A DNA stretch of 64,000 nucleotides from positions 186,001-250,000 of the forward strand of contig SNAP01000001.1 of NCBI GenBank assembly GCA_022496785.1, in the 5' to 3' direction. Under the pieces are notes generated by a model. It was not told the origin of the DNA, did no database searches, and saw only the letters and a program-made list of their open reading frames with translations. This stretch comes from Marinilabiliaceae bacterium JC040 (lineage in GTDB: Bacteria; Bacteroidota; Bacteroidia; Bacteroidales; Marinifilaceae). Made by a program: the position numbers and the translations under genes. Shown one piece after another: positions 25,344-34,050 of this stretch (positions are counted from its first letter, which is position 1; every line of letters begins with the position of its first letter).

Positions 25344-26363
25344 CTATGAATTTATTGATATCTCAAGTAATGTTTCTACAATTTCTTCACTAAAATCATT
25401 AAAATCAATCTTCTCGACATTTATTTTTTTATCTAGACCTTTAAGATATGCTTTATCGTAATATCTCAAAGCTATTTCTGTTACAAGATCAAAATTTGAT
25501 ATATCAAGAGCCTCTTTTAATTCTTTTAAATTATTACCTCCTAGCTTCTTAACTATTCTCTCACTTAATTCAAGTATTTTATCTTTAGGGAAATATGCAT
25601 ATTCTTTTACAAGGCGATTGACTCTAACCTTCATAGGAATATTTACAAAAATCACTCTAGCTTTTAACATTTGAGCATATAATGGAGCATTTATTCCAAC
25701 AGAACCTATAGATCTGCTTTCATCTTCAAGCCATACAGGACGTGAAATATCAATCTTATTCCATTCTTCCCATAAATTATTTTCAAATTGTTCATTTGTT
25801 GGCTGTTTTTCTTGTCCTAAACCTCCATACACCGAACCTTTATGATTTGCTATACCTTCAAGATCTATTACCTGTTCTCCTTCTTTTTGTAATTTGTGGA
25901 GTATTTCAGTTTTACCACTACCAGTATAACCTCCTAGAATAAAAATCTTTTTAGGAGTAGAAAAATCTTCTCTAATAAATGATCTATAAGCTTTATAACC
26001 TCCTTCTAATACATAAGCATTCATACCAGCTGTTTCGAATAGCCATGCCATACTTCCACTTCTCATTCCACCTCTCCAACAATGAACTAATATTGTTTTA
26101 TCTTTCTTCAACAAATGCTTATGAGCTTCTTGTACAAAATCGTACATTTTTGGTCCTACAATTTTAAGTCCTCTAAGTACAGCTGTTTCTTTACCTGATT
26201 TCTTATATAAGGTACCAACTATAGCTCTTTCTTCATTTGTAAAAATAGGAATATTAATTGCTCCAGGGATATGTCCTTCCTCAAATTCTTTTGGAGTTCT
26301 AACATCTACTATAGTATATTTCTTTCCTAAATTTAGAAATTCTTTAGCTGAAATTTTATTCAT
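25344..26363 (-). CDS. mnmH: tRNA 2-selenouridine synthase
   Basis: 339 residues. An N-terminal rhodanese domain (YTIVDVRTPKEFEEGHIPGA ... HCWRGGMRSGS, active Cys95) is joined to a P-loop domain (Walker A GGYTGSGKT, 144-152). This is the architecture of MnmH/SelU, which converts 2-thiouridine at the tRNA wobble position to a geranylated and then selenated form, using selenophosphate. GGLGQEKQPTNEQFEN and WLEDESRSIG are family motifs. Its start codon overlaps the rsgA stop codon (TAATG), so the two are cotranscribed. SelD must be encoded elsewhere if the enzyme selenates. Confidence 0.93.
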   Translation of the reverse strand: MNKISAKEFLNLGKKYTIVDVRTPKEFEEGHIPGAINIPIFTNEERAIVGTLYKKSGKETAVLRGLKIVGPKMYDFVQEAHKHLLKKDKTILVHCWRGGMRSGSMAWLFETAGMNAYVLEGGYKAYRSFIREDFSTPKKIFILGGYTGSGKTEILHKLQKEGEQVIDLEGIANHKGSVYGGLGQEKQPTNEQFENNLWEEWNKIDISRPVWLEDESRSIGSVGINAPLYAQMLKARVIFVNIPMKVRVNRLVKEYAYFPKDKILELSERIVKKLGGNNLKELKEALDISNFDLVTEIALRYYDKAYLKGLDKKINVEKIDFNDFSEEIVETLLEISINS

Positions 26364-27289
26364 TATCTATATTTTTCGTTCTCATCTTCATTCATCATAC
26401 TGAGATAACTCTCGTATCTACTAGAACTAATTCTACCTTCCTCTACAGCTTTCTTTACAGCACATTTAGGTTCATGAACATGTGTACAATTATGAAATTT
26501 ACAATTATGTGATTCCTTAAAGATTTCTGGAAAGAAATGATATAATTCTTCCTTCTCCATATTAATAAGGCCATAACCTCTAATTCCTGGTGTATCAATA
26601 ATAGAACCACCTCCTTCTAAATCGAACATTTCTGCAAATGTTGTAGTATGTTTTCCTTGTTTGTGGATATCTGAAATAGCACCAGTTTTAAGATCAAGAG
26701 ATGGATCAATTTTATTTATCAATGTACTTTTACCAACTCCTGAATGTCCTATCAATACAGTTACTTGGTCTTTTAATATATCACTAACTTTCTTAATATT
26801 TTTAGACTCTTTAGCAGAAGTAATAATACAATTATAACCGATAGATTCATATATATCAAGCAGATAAGCAAGTTGTTCCTTATCTTTATCAGTATAAGCA
26901 TCAAATTTATTAAATACTATAGTTACAGGAATACCATATGCTCTTGCCGAAACTAGAAATCTATCTATAAACACAGTTGTTGTTTGTGGATAATTAATAG
27001 TTGCAATAAGTAAAGCTCTATCAATATTTGAAGCCAAAATATGAGTTTGTTTAGATAAATTAATTGATTTTCTTACCAAATAATTCTTTCTCTCCTCAAT
27101 AGCAACAATTACGTGAGCATCATCTTTTCCAATTTTAACCCCTACTCTATCCCCTACAGCAACAGGGTTTGTACTCTTAATTCCTTTAATTCTAAATTTA
27201 CCCTGAATTCTGCACTCATAAGTCTGGCCAGTATCCATTCTAACTGAATACCAACTACCTGTCGATTTTATAACTAGTCCTTTTTCCAA
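26363..27289 (-). CDS. rsgA: Ribosome small-subunit GTPase RsgA
   Basis: About 308 residues. It is a circularly permuted GTPase that helps mature the 30S subunit. Order of motifs: OB domain (GLVIKSTGSWYSVRMDTG), NKFD (G4) before the G1 loop IGHSGVGKSTL, DTPGIRGYG (G3), and the C-terminal zinc site (CKFHNCTHVHEPKC). No ATG fits the start. TTG at 27289 gives MEKGLVIKSTGSW, matching the usual RsgA N-terminus; TTG at 27310 would lie inside the -7 promoter box and was rejected. It is coupled to mnmH through a TAATG overlap and divergent from rdgB. Confidence 0.93.
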   Translation of the reverse strand: MEKGLVIKSTGSWYSVRMDTGQTYECRIQGKFRIKGIKSTNPVAVGDRVGVKIGKDDAHVIVAIEERKNYLVRKSINLSKQTHILASNIDRALLIATINYPQTTTVFIDRFLVSARAYGIPVTIVFNKFDAYTDKDKEQLAYLLDIYESIGYNCIITSAKESKNIKKVSDILKDQVTVLIGHSGVGKSTLINKIDPSLDLKTGAISDIHKQGKHTTTFAEMFDLEGGGSIIDTPGIRGYGLINMEKEELYHFFPEIFKESHNCKFHNCTHVHEPKCAVKKAVEEGRISSSRYESYLSMMNEDENEKYR

Positions 27290-27307
27290 TATTATATATA
27301 TTTGTTG

Positions 27308-27315
27308 CAAAAGTA
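27308..27315 (-). promoter_or_regulatory. -7 box for rsgA-mnmH
   Basis: Minus strand TACTTTTG, an exact TAnnTTTG match, 19 nt before the TTG start at 27289. It makes the upstream TTG at 27310 an unlikely start codon. No clear -33 element. Confidence 0.45.
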
Positions 27316-27348
27316 TTATGAATAACTAAAATATAGTCGCAATTTATA

Positions 27349-27356
27349 TATTTTTG
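27349..27356 (+). promoter_or_regulatory. -7 box for rdgB-recO
   Basis: TATTTTTG, an exact TAnnTTTG match, 20 nt before the ATG at 27377. It is divergent from the rsgA box about 33 bp away. Confidence 0.45.
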
Positions 27357-27376
27357 TGATTAAAAATTAAAATACC

Positions 27377-27952
27377 ATGGATATAGTTTTTGCAACAAAC
27401 AACAAAAATAAACTTAAAGAGATTAGAAACATACTAGATAAGAGTATAAATATCATAAGTTTAGAAGAAATAGGATGTAGAGATGACATTCCTGAGACTC
27501 AAGATACTTTAGAAGGCAATGCAGCACAAAAAGCAAGATATATTTATGAGAAATATGGTAAGAATTGCTTTGCTGATGATACTGGATTAGAAGTTGAAGC
27601 TTTAAATAATGAACCTGGAGTATATTCAGCAAGATACGCTGGAGAGAAATGTTTAGCAGAAGATAATATCATTAAATTATTAAAAAATCTAGAAGGTATA
27701 GAAAATAGAAAAGCTCAGTTTAGGACTTCAATTTGTTTAATAATAAATGGAGAAGAATTTTTCTTCAATGGAGATGTACAAGGAGATATTCTATGTGAGG
27801 AACACGGTATTGATGGTTTTGGTTATGATCCAATATTTAAACCTTTAGGTTATGAAATAAGTTTTGCTGAAATGGATATGAAAGAAAAGAATAAAATATC
27901 TCACAGAGGGAAAGCATGTATTAAATTAGCCGAATATCTAAATAAATTATAA
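27377..27952 (+). CDS. rdgB: XTP/dITP diphosphatase (Ham1/RdgB family)
   Basis: 191 residues. It hydrolyses non-canonical purine nucleoside triphosphates (dITP, XTP) to monophosphates and so keeps them out of DNA. Family motifs: FATNNKNKLKEI at the N-terminus (substrate loop), TLEGNAAQKARY, FADDTGLEVEAL with the metal-binding acidic residues, PGVYSARYAG, and DGFGYDPIF and SHRGKA near the C-terminus. The recO gene begins 3 nt after the stop codon, so the two are in one operon. Confidence 0.95.
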   Translation: MDIVFATNNKNKLKEIRNILDKSINIISLEEIGCRDDIPETQDTLEGNAAQKARYIYEKYGKNCFADDTGLEVEALNNEPGVYSARYAGEKCLAEDNIIKLLKNLEGIENRKAQFRTSICLIINGEEFFFNGDVQGDILCEEHGIDGFGYDPIFKPLGYEISFAEMDMKEKNKISHRGKACIKLAEYLNKL

Positions 27953-27955
27953 TTA

Positions 27956-28666
27956 ATGAGAACGACCTGTAACGCCATAATTTTAAATAGAATTAAGTAT
28001 GGGGATAATTCATACATTTTCAATGCTTATACATATGAATTAGGCAAACAGGCATTTATAGTAAATAATTCTAATCTGAAGAGGAATAAGAATTTATATC
28101 ACCCTCTTCAGATTTTAGAAATAGAATTCAATTACCAGGAAAACAAAAAATTGCATTCTATATATTCAGCAAACCCAAATTATATTTTTAGAGATATTCC
28201 ATTCAATATCTTTAAAAGTAGTATATCTGTATTTATAGCTCAAATTCTCAATGAAACCATACGCGAGAAATTCAGAAATAATGAACTATATGGATACATT
28301 GAAAGCTCTATCCAATACCTTGATACGGTTGAAGATATGTATTCAAATTTCCATATCTACTTTTTAATAAAATTAGCAAAATTCATTGGTTTCAACCCTT
28401 CTAATAATTTCTCAAAAAAGAATATCTATTTTAATATCTCAAAAGGTGAATTTTGCGAAGAAAAAACAAATTCATGTTTAGGTCCAAATGCCTCTGAAAT
28501 AATAAATTACTTTTTAGAAGCTGATATTCACACATATCAAGACATAGAATTAAACAAAGATTCTAGAAACATATTAATTGATTTTATTATAAGATATTAT
28601 GAATATCATATAGAAAGAAAACTCAATATAAAATCATTAAATATAATACGAGAAATCTTTTTTTAA
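27956..28666 (+). CDS. recO: DNA repair protein RecO
   Basis: 236 residues. The N-terminal OB domain (TTCNAIILNRIKYGDNSYIFNAYTYELGKQ) and the helical C-terminal half (ISVFIAQILNETIREK, FHIYFLIKLAKFIGFNP) identify RecO, which with RecR loads RecA onto SSB-coated DNA. The Cys4 zinc site known in some RecO proteins is not obvious: I see only FCEEKTNSC. It follows rdgB with a 3-nt gap. The protein is divergent, so the call rests on length, layout and the opening motif. Confidence 0.85.
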   Translation: MRTTCNAIILNRIKYGDNSYIFNAYTYELGKQAFIVNNSNLKRNKNLYHPLQILEIEFNYQENKKLHSIYSANPNYIFRDIPFNIFKSSISVFIAQILNETIREKFRNNELYGYIESSIQYLDTVEDMYSNFHIYFLIKLAKFIGFNPSNNFSKKNIYFNISKGEFCEEKTNSCLGPNASEIINYFLEADIHTYQDIELNKDSRNILIDFIIRYYEYHIERKLNIKSLNIIREIFF

Positions 28667-28722
28667 ATATTCATCTTTTCATAATTATTAGTTATCTTCG
28701 GACAAATCAATATAAAGAAGTC

Positions 28723-29616
28723 ATGAAACTAACTAAGGCACATAAACTGATTCAGCTATTATTTCTTCTTGCAAACAATAAGACTATACATATAAAGGAT
28801 ATTTTGCAAACTTTAGATATTAATGAGAGAAACTTCTATTATTATCTTAATGAAATAAAATCAGTGGGCTTTTATGTAGAATGTAAACAGAAGAAATATA
28901 GTTTTATTCCAAAAGGGAAATGCTACGAAAATCTTCCTTTATTAATAAAAATTACTCCACCTGATAAATTAATTATCCAATCTACAATAAACAATTTAAA
29001 CATAAATAGAACTACCAAGAATAATATCTTAAATGTTCTTTCATCTAGACTTGTTTCTTATGTACATGTTTCGGATAAATATGAAGATTACATACATACA
29101 ATACAAAAATCAATAGATAATAAAAAACAACTAGTTTTAAATTATAGCGATAAGAATATTGATTTCTGCCAAACTGTGATTGTTGAACCCTATTTTATAG
29201 ATGAAAGCAATAATCATTTTTGGGTATATATCCCCACTTTAAATTCAAATTATTTATTCAAACTTTCAAACATAAAAGACATACTTCTATCTCCTGTTAG
29301 ACAAATGTACACAAATAAACATTATGATGTTTCACCTGATTGCTTTGGACAATATGGAAAAATGGATAAAAATTGTTGTATTGAGCTATATTATCAAGGT
29401 ATGGAGAATCTTACGGATATTTATCCCAATACAAGAATGTTTATCTCAAAAGAGAAACATACAAACACCTATAAACTTAATTGTCAAGTATGTGATTATA
29501 AATATATTTCAGGGTTCATACTAAGCAATAGTGAATTGATATATAAAACTCATACAAAGGAGATAAATTCGTATATAGATGACCTAGTTTTTAATTATAA
29601 AAACAAAGAAAAATAA
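28723..29616 (+). CDS. WYL-domain transcriptional regulator
   Basis: 297 residues. The N-terminus is a winged HTH (KLIQLLFLLANNKTIHIKDI ... NERNFYYYLNEI). About residues 130-205 form a WYL domain (KQLVLNYSDKN, VVEPYFIDESNNHFWVYIP, NIKDILLSPVRQM), where WYL is replaced by FWVYI. The rest is a WCX-like C-terminal extension. WYL regulators sense nucleic-acid or nucleotide ligands and often control defence or DNA-damage genes. No defence genes are adjacent: recO lies 57 nt upstream and the ABC/RND operon starts 147 nt downstream, so either could be its target. Confidence 0.8.
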   Translation: MKLTKAHKLIQLLFLLANNKTIHIKDILQTLDINERNFYYYLNEIKSVGFYVECKQKKYSFIPKGKCYENLPLLIKITPPDKLIIQSTINNLNINRTTKNNILNVLSSRLVSYVHVSDKYEDYIHTIQKSIDNKKQLVLNYSDKNIDFCQTVIVEPYFIDESNNHFWVYIPTLNSNYLFKLSNIKDILLSPVRQMYTNKHYDVSPDCFGQYGKMDKNCCIELYYQGMENLTDIYPNTRMFISKEKHTNTYKLNCQVCDYKYISGFILSNSELIYKTHTKEINSYIDDLVFNYKNKEK

Positions 29617-29763
29617 GTATTTTGAATTAAACCTTTACAAATTTATAAAGTCTATATTATTATAATTACTTTTAATATGTTTTAACGTTTCGTTAATACA
29701 ATGAAAATGACTTATTTAGTAATTTCGGTAAATAAATAATAATAGTAATAAAATAATATAATT

Positions 29764-30675
29764 GTGAAGATTAGTATTAATAACTTGAATAAAGTTTATC
29801 CCAATGGACACCATGCTTTAAAAGATGTTAGCATGGAGATTAATTCTGGTATGTTTGGATTACTTGGTCCAAATGGTGCAGGGAAAACAACATTAATGAA
29901 AATACTAACCCTTCTGCAAGATCACACCTCTGGAGATATAAGATATGATGGCTTAGATATCAATAAAGATAGAAAAGCAATAAGAACCTTACTTGGATAT
30001 TTACCTCAGGACTTTAGATTCTTTGATAAACTTAAGACATGGGAATTTATAGATTATGCAGCTGGTATTTCAGGAATTAAGGGTAAAAGAGCAAGAAGAG
30101 ATGAAGTAGAACGACTTTTAAATAAAGTTGGTCTATTCGAATTCAGAGAAAGAATGGCTTCTAAACTTTCTGGTGGTATGAAAAGAAGGTTAGGAATAGC
30201 ACAAGCAATAATTGGGAATCCCAAAGTTATTATTGTTGATGAGCCAACAACAGGTTTAGATCCTGCTGAAAGAATTCGTTTTAGAAATATACTTTCAGAT
30301 ATCAGTAATAATGATGTTATTATAATTCTATCAACTCATATTGTAGGAGATATATCAAGTACATGTAATGATGTTGCATTATTAAACAAAGGAGAACTTA
30401 AATTTAGAGGAACTCCAGAAGATTTAATAGAAATGTCTCGATCGCATGTATGGCAAGCTAATATGAGCGACAAAGATTTTCAAATAATAAAAGAAAAGTA
30501 TCCCATTATCTCTACAATACCTTCAAAAGAAGGTTGGGAAGTTCAATTAGTTGCAGATCAATTAAGAAATATTGAAGCAAGACATATGGAACCTAATTTA
30601 GAGCATGCCTATGTTTATTTTATGGATTACTATCTTAAAGATAAAATGAACATGAACTCAAAAGATCTCTTCTAA
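29764..30675 (+). CDS. ABC transporter ATPase, first gene of the ABC/RND operon
   Basis: 303 residues from a GTG start, which directly precedes the KISINNLNKVY strand expected at an ABC N-terminus. It is a complete nucleotide-binding domain: A-loop Tyr12, Walker A GPNGAGKTT (35-43), Q-loop in YLPQDF, signature LSGGMKRR, Walker B VIIVDEP (catalytic Glu160) and switch His in LSTHI. The C-terminal 80 residues are an accessory domain. It is closely similar to the ATPase at the end of the RND fusion protein (39718-44424), including HVW and MEP/NPILE segments at the C-terminus, so the two probably heterodimerise. The partner permease starts 10 nt downstream. Confidence 0.9.
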   Translation: MKISINNLNKVYPNGHHALKDVSMEINSGMFGLLGPNGAGKTTLMKILTLLQDHTSGDIRYDGLDINKDRKAIRTLLGYLPQDFRFFDKLKTWEFIDYAAGISGIKGKRARRDEVERLLNKVGLFEFRERMASKLSGGMKRRLGIAQAIIGNPKVIIVDEPTTGLDPAERIRFRNILSDISNNDVIIILSTHIVGDISSTCNDVALLNKGELKFRGTPEDLIEMSRSHVWQANMSDKDFQIIKEKYPIISTIPSKEGWEVQLVADQLRNIEARHMEPNLEHAYVYFMDYYLKDKMNMNSKDLF

Positions 30676-30685
30676 ACAAACAATT

Positions 30686-33600
30686 ATGATATCATTTCAA
30701 AATATTAGAACAATAGCTAGTTACGAAAAAAAGATTCTTTTTAGATCGTGGTTTTTCAAGATCTTTTCTATTATAGCTATAATCACTTTAACTATATTTC
30801 ATATAGTTACAAATTTCGATACAGGAGCTGATGAATGGATTTTTAGAGCTCTTCCATCGAACATCCCTTACACAAATATAAAACTACTCAATGTTATTCA
30901 ATCTATAATAGCTATCTTTTTAGCTTCAGGATTCTTAAAAAAGGATAAGAAATTAGATACAACAGTGGTAATTTATGTCCGGCCAATGAGTAATCTTGAA
31001 TATGTTTTAGGAAAAACAATTGGTGGGATTTTATTATTTTTAGGATTAAACTTTATAAGTATAGCAATAGGTTTTGGAATAAATGTAGCAACAGCTAATT
31101 ACTTCCCAGATATATTTACATATCTACTATACCCTATTATAATATCTATACCATCACTAATCTTTGTATTTGGTTTAGCATTCACATGTATGTCGTTTAT
31201 AAAGAATCAACCTTTAACATTTATTCTATTATTGGGATATGTTGGTGTTTCAATTTTTTATTTAGGTTCTCATTTTGATAGTCTATATGATTATACTTCT
31301 TTCAATCTACCATTAGTATATTCAGATATGATTGGCTTCAGTAATTTAACTGAAATTATTCTTCACAGATGTGGATATTTATTTATAGGTATAGGTTTAA
31401 TTTTTCTAACAATTGTAAAGATTGAACGTTTATCAAATAGTAAAAAAGCAAATATATTAAATGGCATTTCTTCTTTAGTATTTATTCTTTTAGGTATAGG
31501 TTTTTTATTCAACATCTTTTATATCGATCAAAAGAAAAAAGAAGAAAGAAAAGACTTAGTGGAGATTAATAAAGCATATTATAATAAAGCAAATATTGAA
31601 ATACTTGAAAATTCTATTTCTTTAGCCCATAAAAAAGATCTAATAGATTGTAGTGTTAGCCTTAAAATTAAAAATACAAATAATAAGAATCTTAAATCAT
31701 ACTACTTAAGTCTTAATCCTGGATTAGAAGTATACAATATAATTAATGGTAGCAAGAAATTATCATATACAAGAAAAGGAAATATCATAGTGGTTAATGA
31801 TAATATAGCAAGTAATGAAACAAAGACAATAAATATAAAATATAAAGGAAGTATTTTAACTTACGCTTCATATTTAGATATTCCTTACGATAAAATTAAG
31901 AAAGCAAATACATATTTCAATATAAGCATCCCAAATGAATCTGCTTTTATTAGTAATAAGTACACTGTTTTAACTCAAGAATCGAATTGGTATCCTACAG
32001 CTGGATTAGATTATAATCCAGGGAAATCTGCTATCGGTAGATATAGATTCTCTAAATACGATCTTAAAGTAAAAACAAAAGCAGATATGAGTGTATTTTC
32101 TCAAGGTAAGAAACTTAAAAATAAAGATGGAATATGGCATTTTAAAACAGATATTCCTTACACTCAATTAAGTCTTATTATTGGAAAATATAAAACAGAT
32201 AGTGTTACTATAGATTCAATAAAATATAGTGTAAACTATATGGAAGGACATAATTATTATAAGAATGCTTTCGAAAGCATTAAAGATACGATACCTAGTT
32301 TGATTAAGAATATGATGATTGATTATGAAATCAAACAAAAAAGGAAATATCCATATTATAATCTTTCGTTAGTTGAGGTACCTGCACAATTTCATTCTTT
32401 TAAACGTTTATGGACTAATCACAATGAAGTTGTTCAACCTAGTATGATTTTAGTTCCTGAGGTTGGTTTAACTATGCCTGATAGTGATTTTGAAGGTAGA
32501 ATAGATAATATTTATAAATGGAGAAGTAGAAATAATAAAAATCTAAAAAAGAAAGATATTGTTGTAAACACTTTTTCTAGAGTAATTTATGATATTTTCT
32601 TTTCAGATCAGACAGCAGCAAATTTAAATAATAATAGCGGTCCTATAATGGGTATGACATCTTTTAACGAGCAGATATATAGTATATATCCTAATTTCTA
32701 CACATTTACAAATCATATTCATTCAAATACTTATCCATTTATTGATGGATTAATCGAGAATATTACTAAGGATGAAACTTCGTCAAGAAGAGCATATTGG
32801 CAAAACAGATTAGGAGGAGTAAACGATAATGAAAGAGCAAACCTTATTCTTCAAAGATATAATTTAAAGGAGGTTTTAGAACAACCAGTTAAGTTTAAAG
32901 ATAGTATAAGTATGGTTGTAAATAATAAAGCAAAATACTTTAAAGCTCTATTCTTAAAGAATATTGGTAAAGAACAACTTAGAGAAGATTTAGCGAGATT
33001 TTACGATCAAAATATGTTTAAATCAATCAATTTTGAAGATTTTGAAGATTTTCTTTTTAGAAAGTATCAATTAGATCTTAAACATAATCTTTCAGATTGG
33101 TATTTATCTAAAAAAATTCCAGGATATATTATTTCAGATTTATCTTCATCTAAAGTTATAGATAAAGATGAAGAGAAATTTCAAATTAAATTAAAAATCA
33201 AGAATGATGAAGATGTTTCTGGACTAATAAATTTTAAGATTGTCACTAGAAATGGTAAGAAAGGAAATAGAAGAAGAGGTTTCTCAAGAAGAATGGCGAA
33301 TGCTCAAGAATATTCATATATGCTAGAACCTCATAAGACATATGAAATTGGTATACTTTCCAATTCAAAACCTATTTCTCTACAAACTAACACCTTAGTC
33401 TCAAAAAACATTCCTAATTCGTTTAATAAAAGATTTGAGAAATATAAAAAATCTGAAGAAACACCATTTGAAGGTATAAGAGAGATAAAAGAAATAAAAA
33501 CTAAAGATATTATTGTTGATAATGAAGATTCTGGTTTTTCTATACAAGAAGTAAAAAATGAGAAATTATTAAAACGCTTTGTGAATTCTTTTAAAACTAC

Positions 33601-34039
33601 TTCTATAGATCGATATAAGAAATTTTATTTCTGGAGACCTCCAACAGCATGGACTCTATTTGCACAAGATGGACAGTACGGTAAATACGTAAAATCAGGA
33701 TACTACTGTAATTCTGGAGATGGAAGTAGAACTGCTACTTGGGAAGCAGATATTAAAGAGAGTGGATTTTATGAAGTATATTTCTATTATTCTTCATCAA
33801 ATAAATGGAGTTGGAGAAGAAATAGAAATAAATCAAGTTCAAATTATAAATTAGATATTTATGCTGATTCAGGAGTAGAAAAACTTGATTTAGATATATC
33901 TCAAGCAAATGAAACATACAAATGGCTACCTCTAGGTTCATTCTACTTCTCTAAAGGAAAAGCAAAAGTTGTATTAAATAATAAGACTAACAACAATTAC
34001 GTAATTGCAGATGCAATAAAGTGGGTTAAGAAAAAATAA
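30686..34039 (+). CDS. ABC-2 permease fused to a dead M1-peptidase-like region and a golvesin-type domain
   Basis: 1117 residues. Residues about 1-285 hold about seven membrane helices of an ABC-2 type permease (the first after SWFFKIFSIIAIITLTIFHI). Residues about 290-890 resemble an M1 aminopeptidase (WYPTAG, SQGKKLKNKDGIWHFKT, TQLSLIIGKYK, then a helical tail), as in the known Bacteroidota permease/M1 fusions, but there is no HExxH: no His-Glu pair occurs anywhere in the protein. Residues about 940-1117 start VDNEDSGFSI and end VIADAIKWV, the pattern of a golvesin/xanthan-lyase C-terminal domain. The extracytoplasmic part is therefore likely a binding or scaffolding module rather than an enzyme. 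Confidence 0.78.
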   Translation: MISFQNIRTIASYEKKILFRSWFFKIFSIIAIITLTIFHIVTNFDTGADEWIFRALPSNIPYTNIKLLNVIQSIIAIFLASGFLKKDKKLDTTVVIYVRPMSNLEYVLGKTIGGILLFLGLNFISIAIGFGINVATANYFPDIFTYLLYPIIISIPSLIFVFGLAFTCMSFIKNQPLTFILLLGYVGVSIFYLGSHFDSLYDYTSFNLPLVYSDMIGFSNLTEIILHRCGYLFIGIGLIFLTIVKIERLSNSKKANILNGISSLVFILLGIGFLFNIFYIDQKKKEERKDLVEINKAYYNKANIEILENSISLAHKKDLIDCSVSLKIKNTNNKNLKSYYLSLNPGLEVYNIINGSKKLSYTRKGNIIVVNDNIASNETKTINIKYKGSILTYASYLDIPYDKIKKANTYFNISIPNESAFISNKYTVLTQESNWYPTAGLDYNPGKSAIGRYRFSKYDLKVKTKADMSVFSQGKKLKNKDGIWHFKTDIPYTQLSLIIGKYKTDSVTIDSIKYSVNYMEGHNYYKNAFESIKDTIPSLIKNMMIDYEIKQKRKYPYYNLSLVEVPAQFHSFKRLWTNHNEVVQPSMILVPEVGLTMPDSDFEGRIDNIYKWRSRNNKNLKKKDIVVNTFSRVIYDIFFSDQTAANLNNNSGPIMGMTSFNEQIYSIYPNFYTFTNHIHSNTYPFIDGLIENITKDETSSRRAYWQNRLGGVNDNERANLILQRYNLKEVLEQPVKFKDSISMVVNNKAKYFKALFLKNIGKEQLREDLARFYDQNMFKSINFEDFEDFLFRKYQLDLKHNLSDWYLSKKIPGYIISDLSSSKVIDKDEEKFQIKLKIKNDEDVSGLINFKIVTRNGKKGNRRRGFSRRMANAQEYSYMLEPHKTYEIGILSNSKPISLQTNTLVSKNIPNSFNKRFEKYKKSEETPFEGIREIKEIKTKDIIVDNEDSGFSIQEVKNEKLLKRFVNSFKTTSIDRYKKFYFWRPPTAWTLFAQDGQYGKYVKSGYYCNSGDGSRTATWEADIKESGFYEVYFYYSSSNKWSWRRNRNKSSSNYKLDIYADSGVEKLDLDISQANETYKWLPLGSFYFSKGKAKVVLNNKTNNNYVIADAIKWVKKK

Positions 34040-34050
34040 AATAATAGTAT

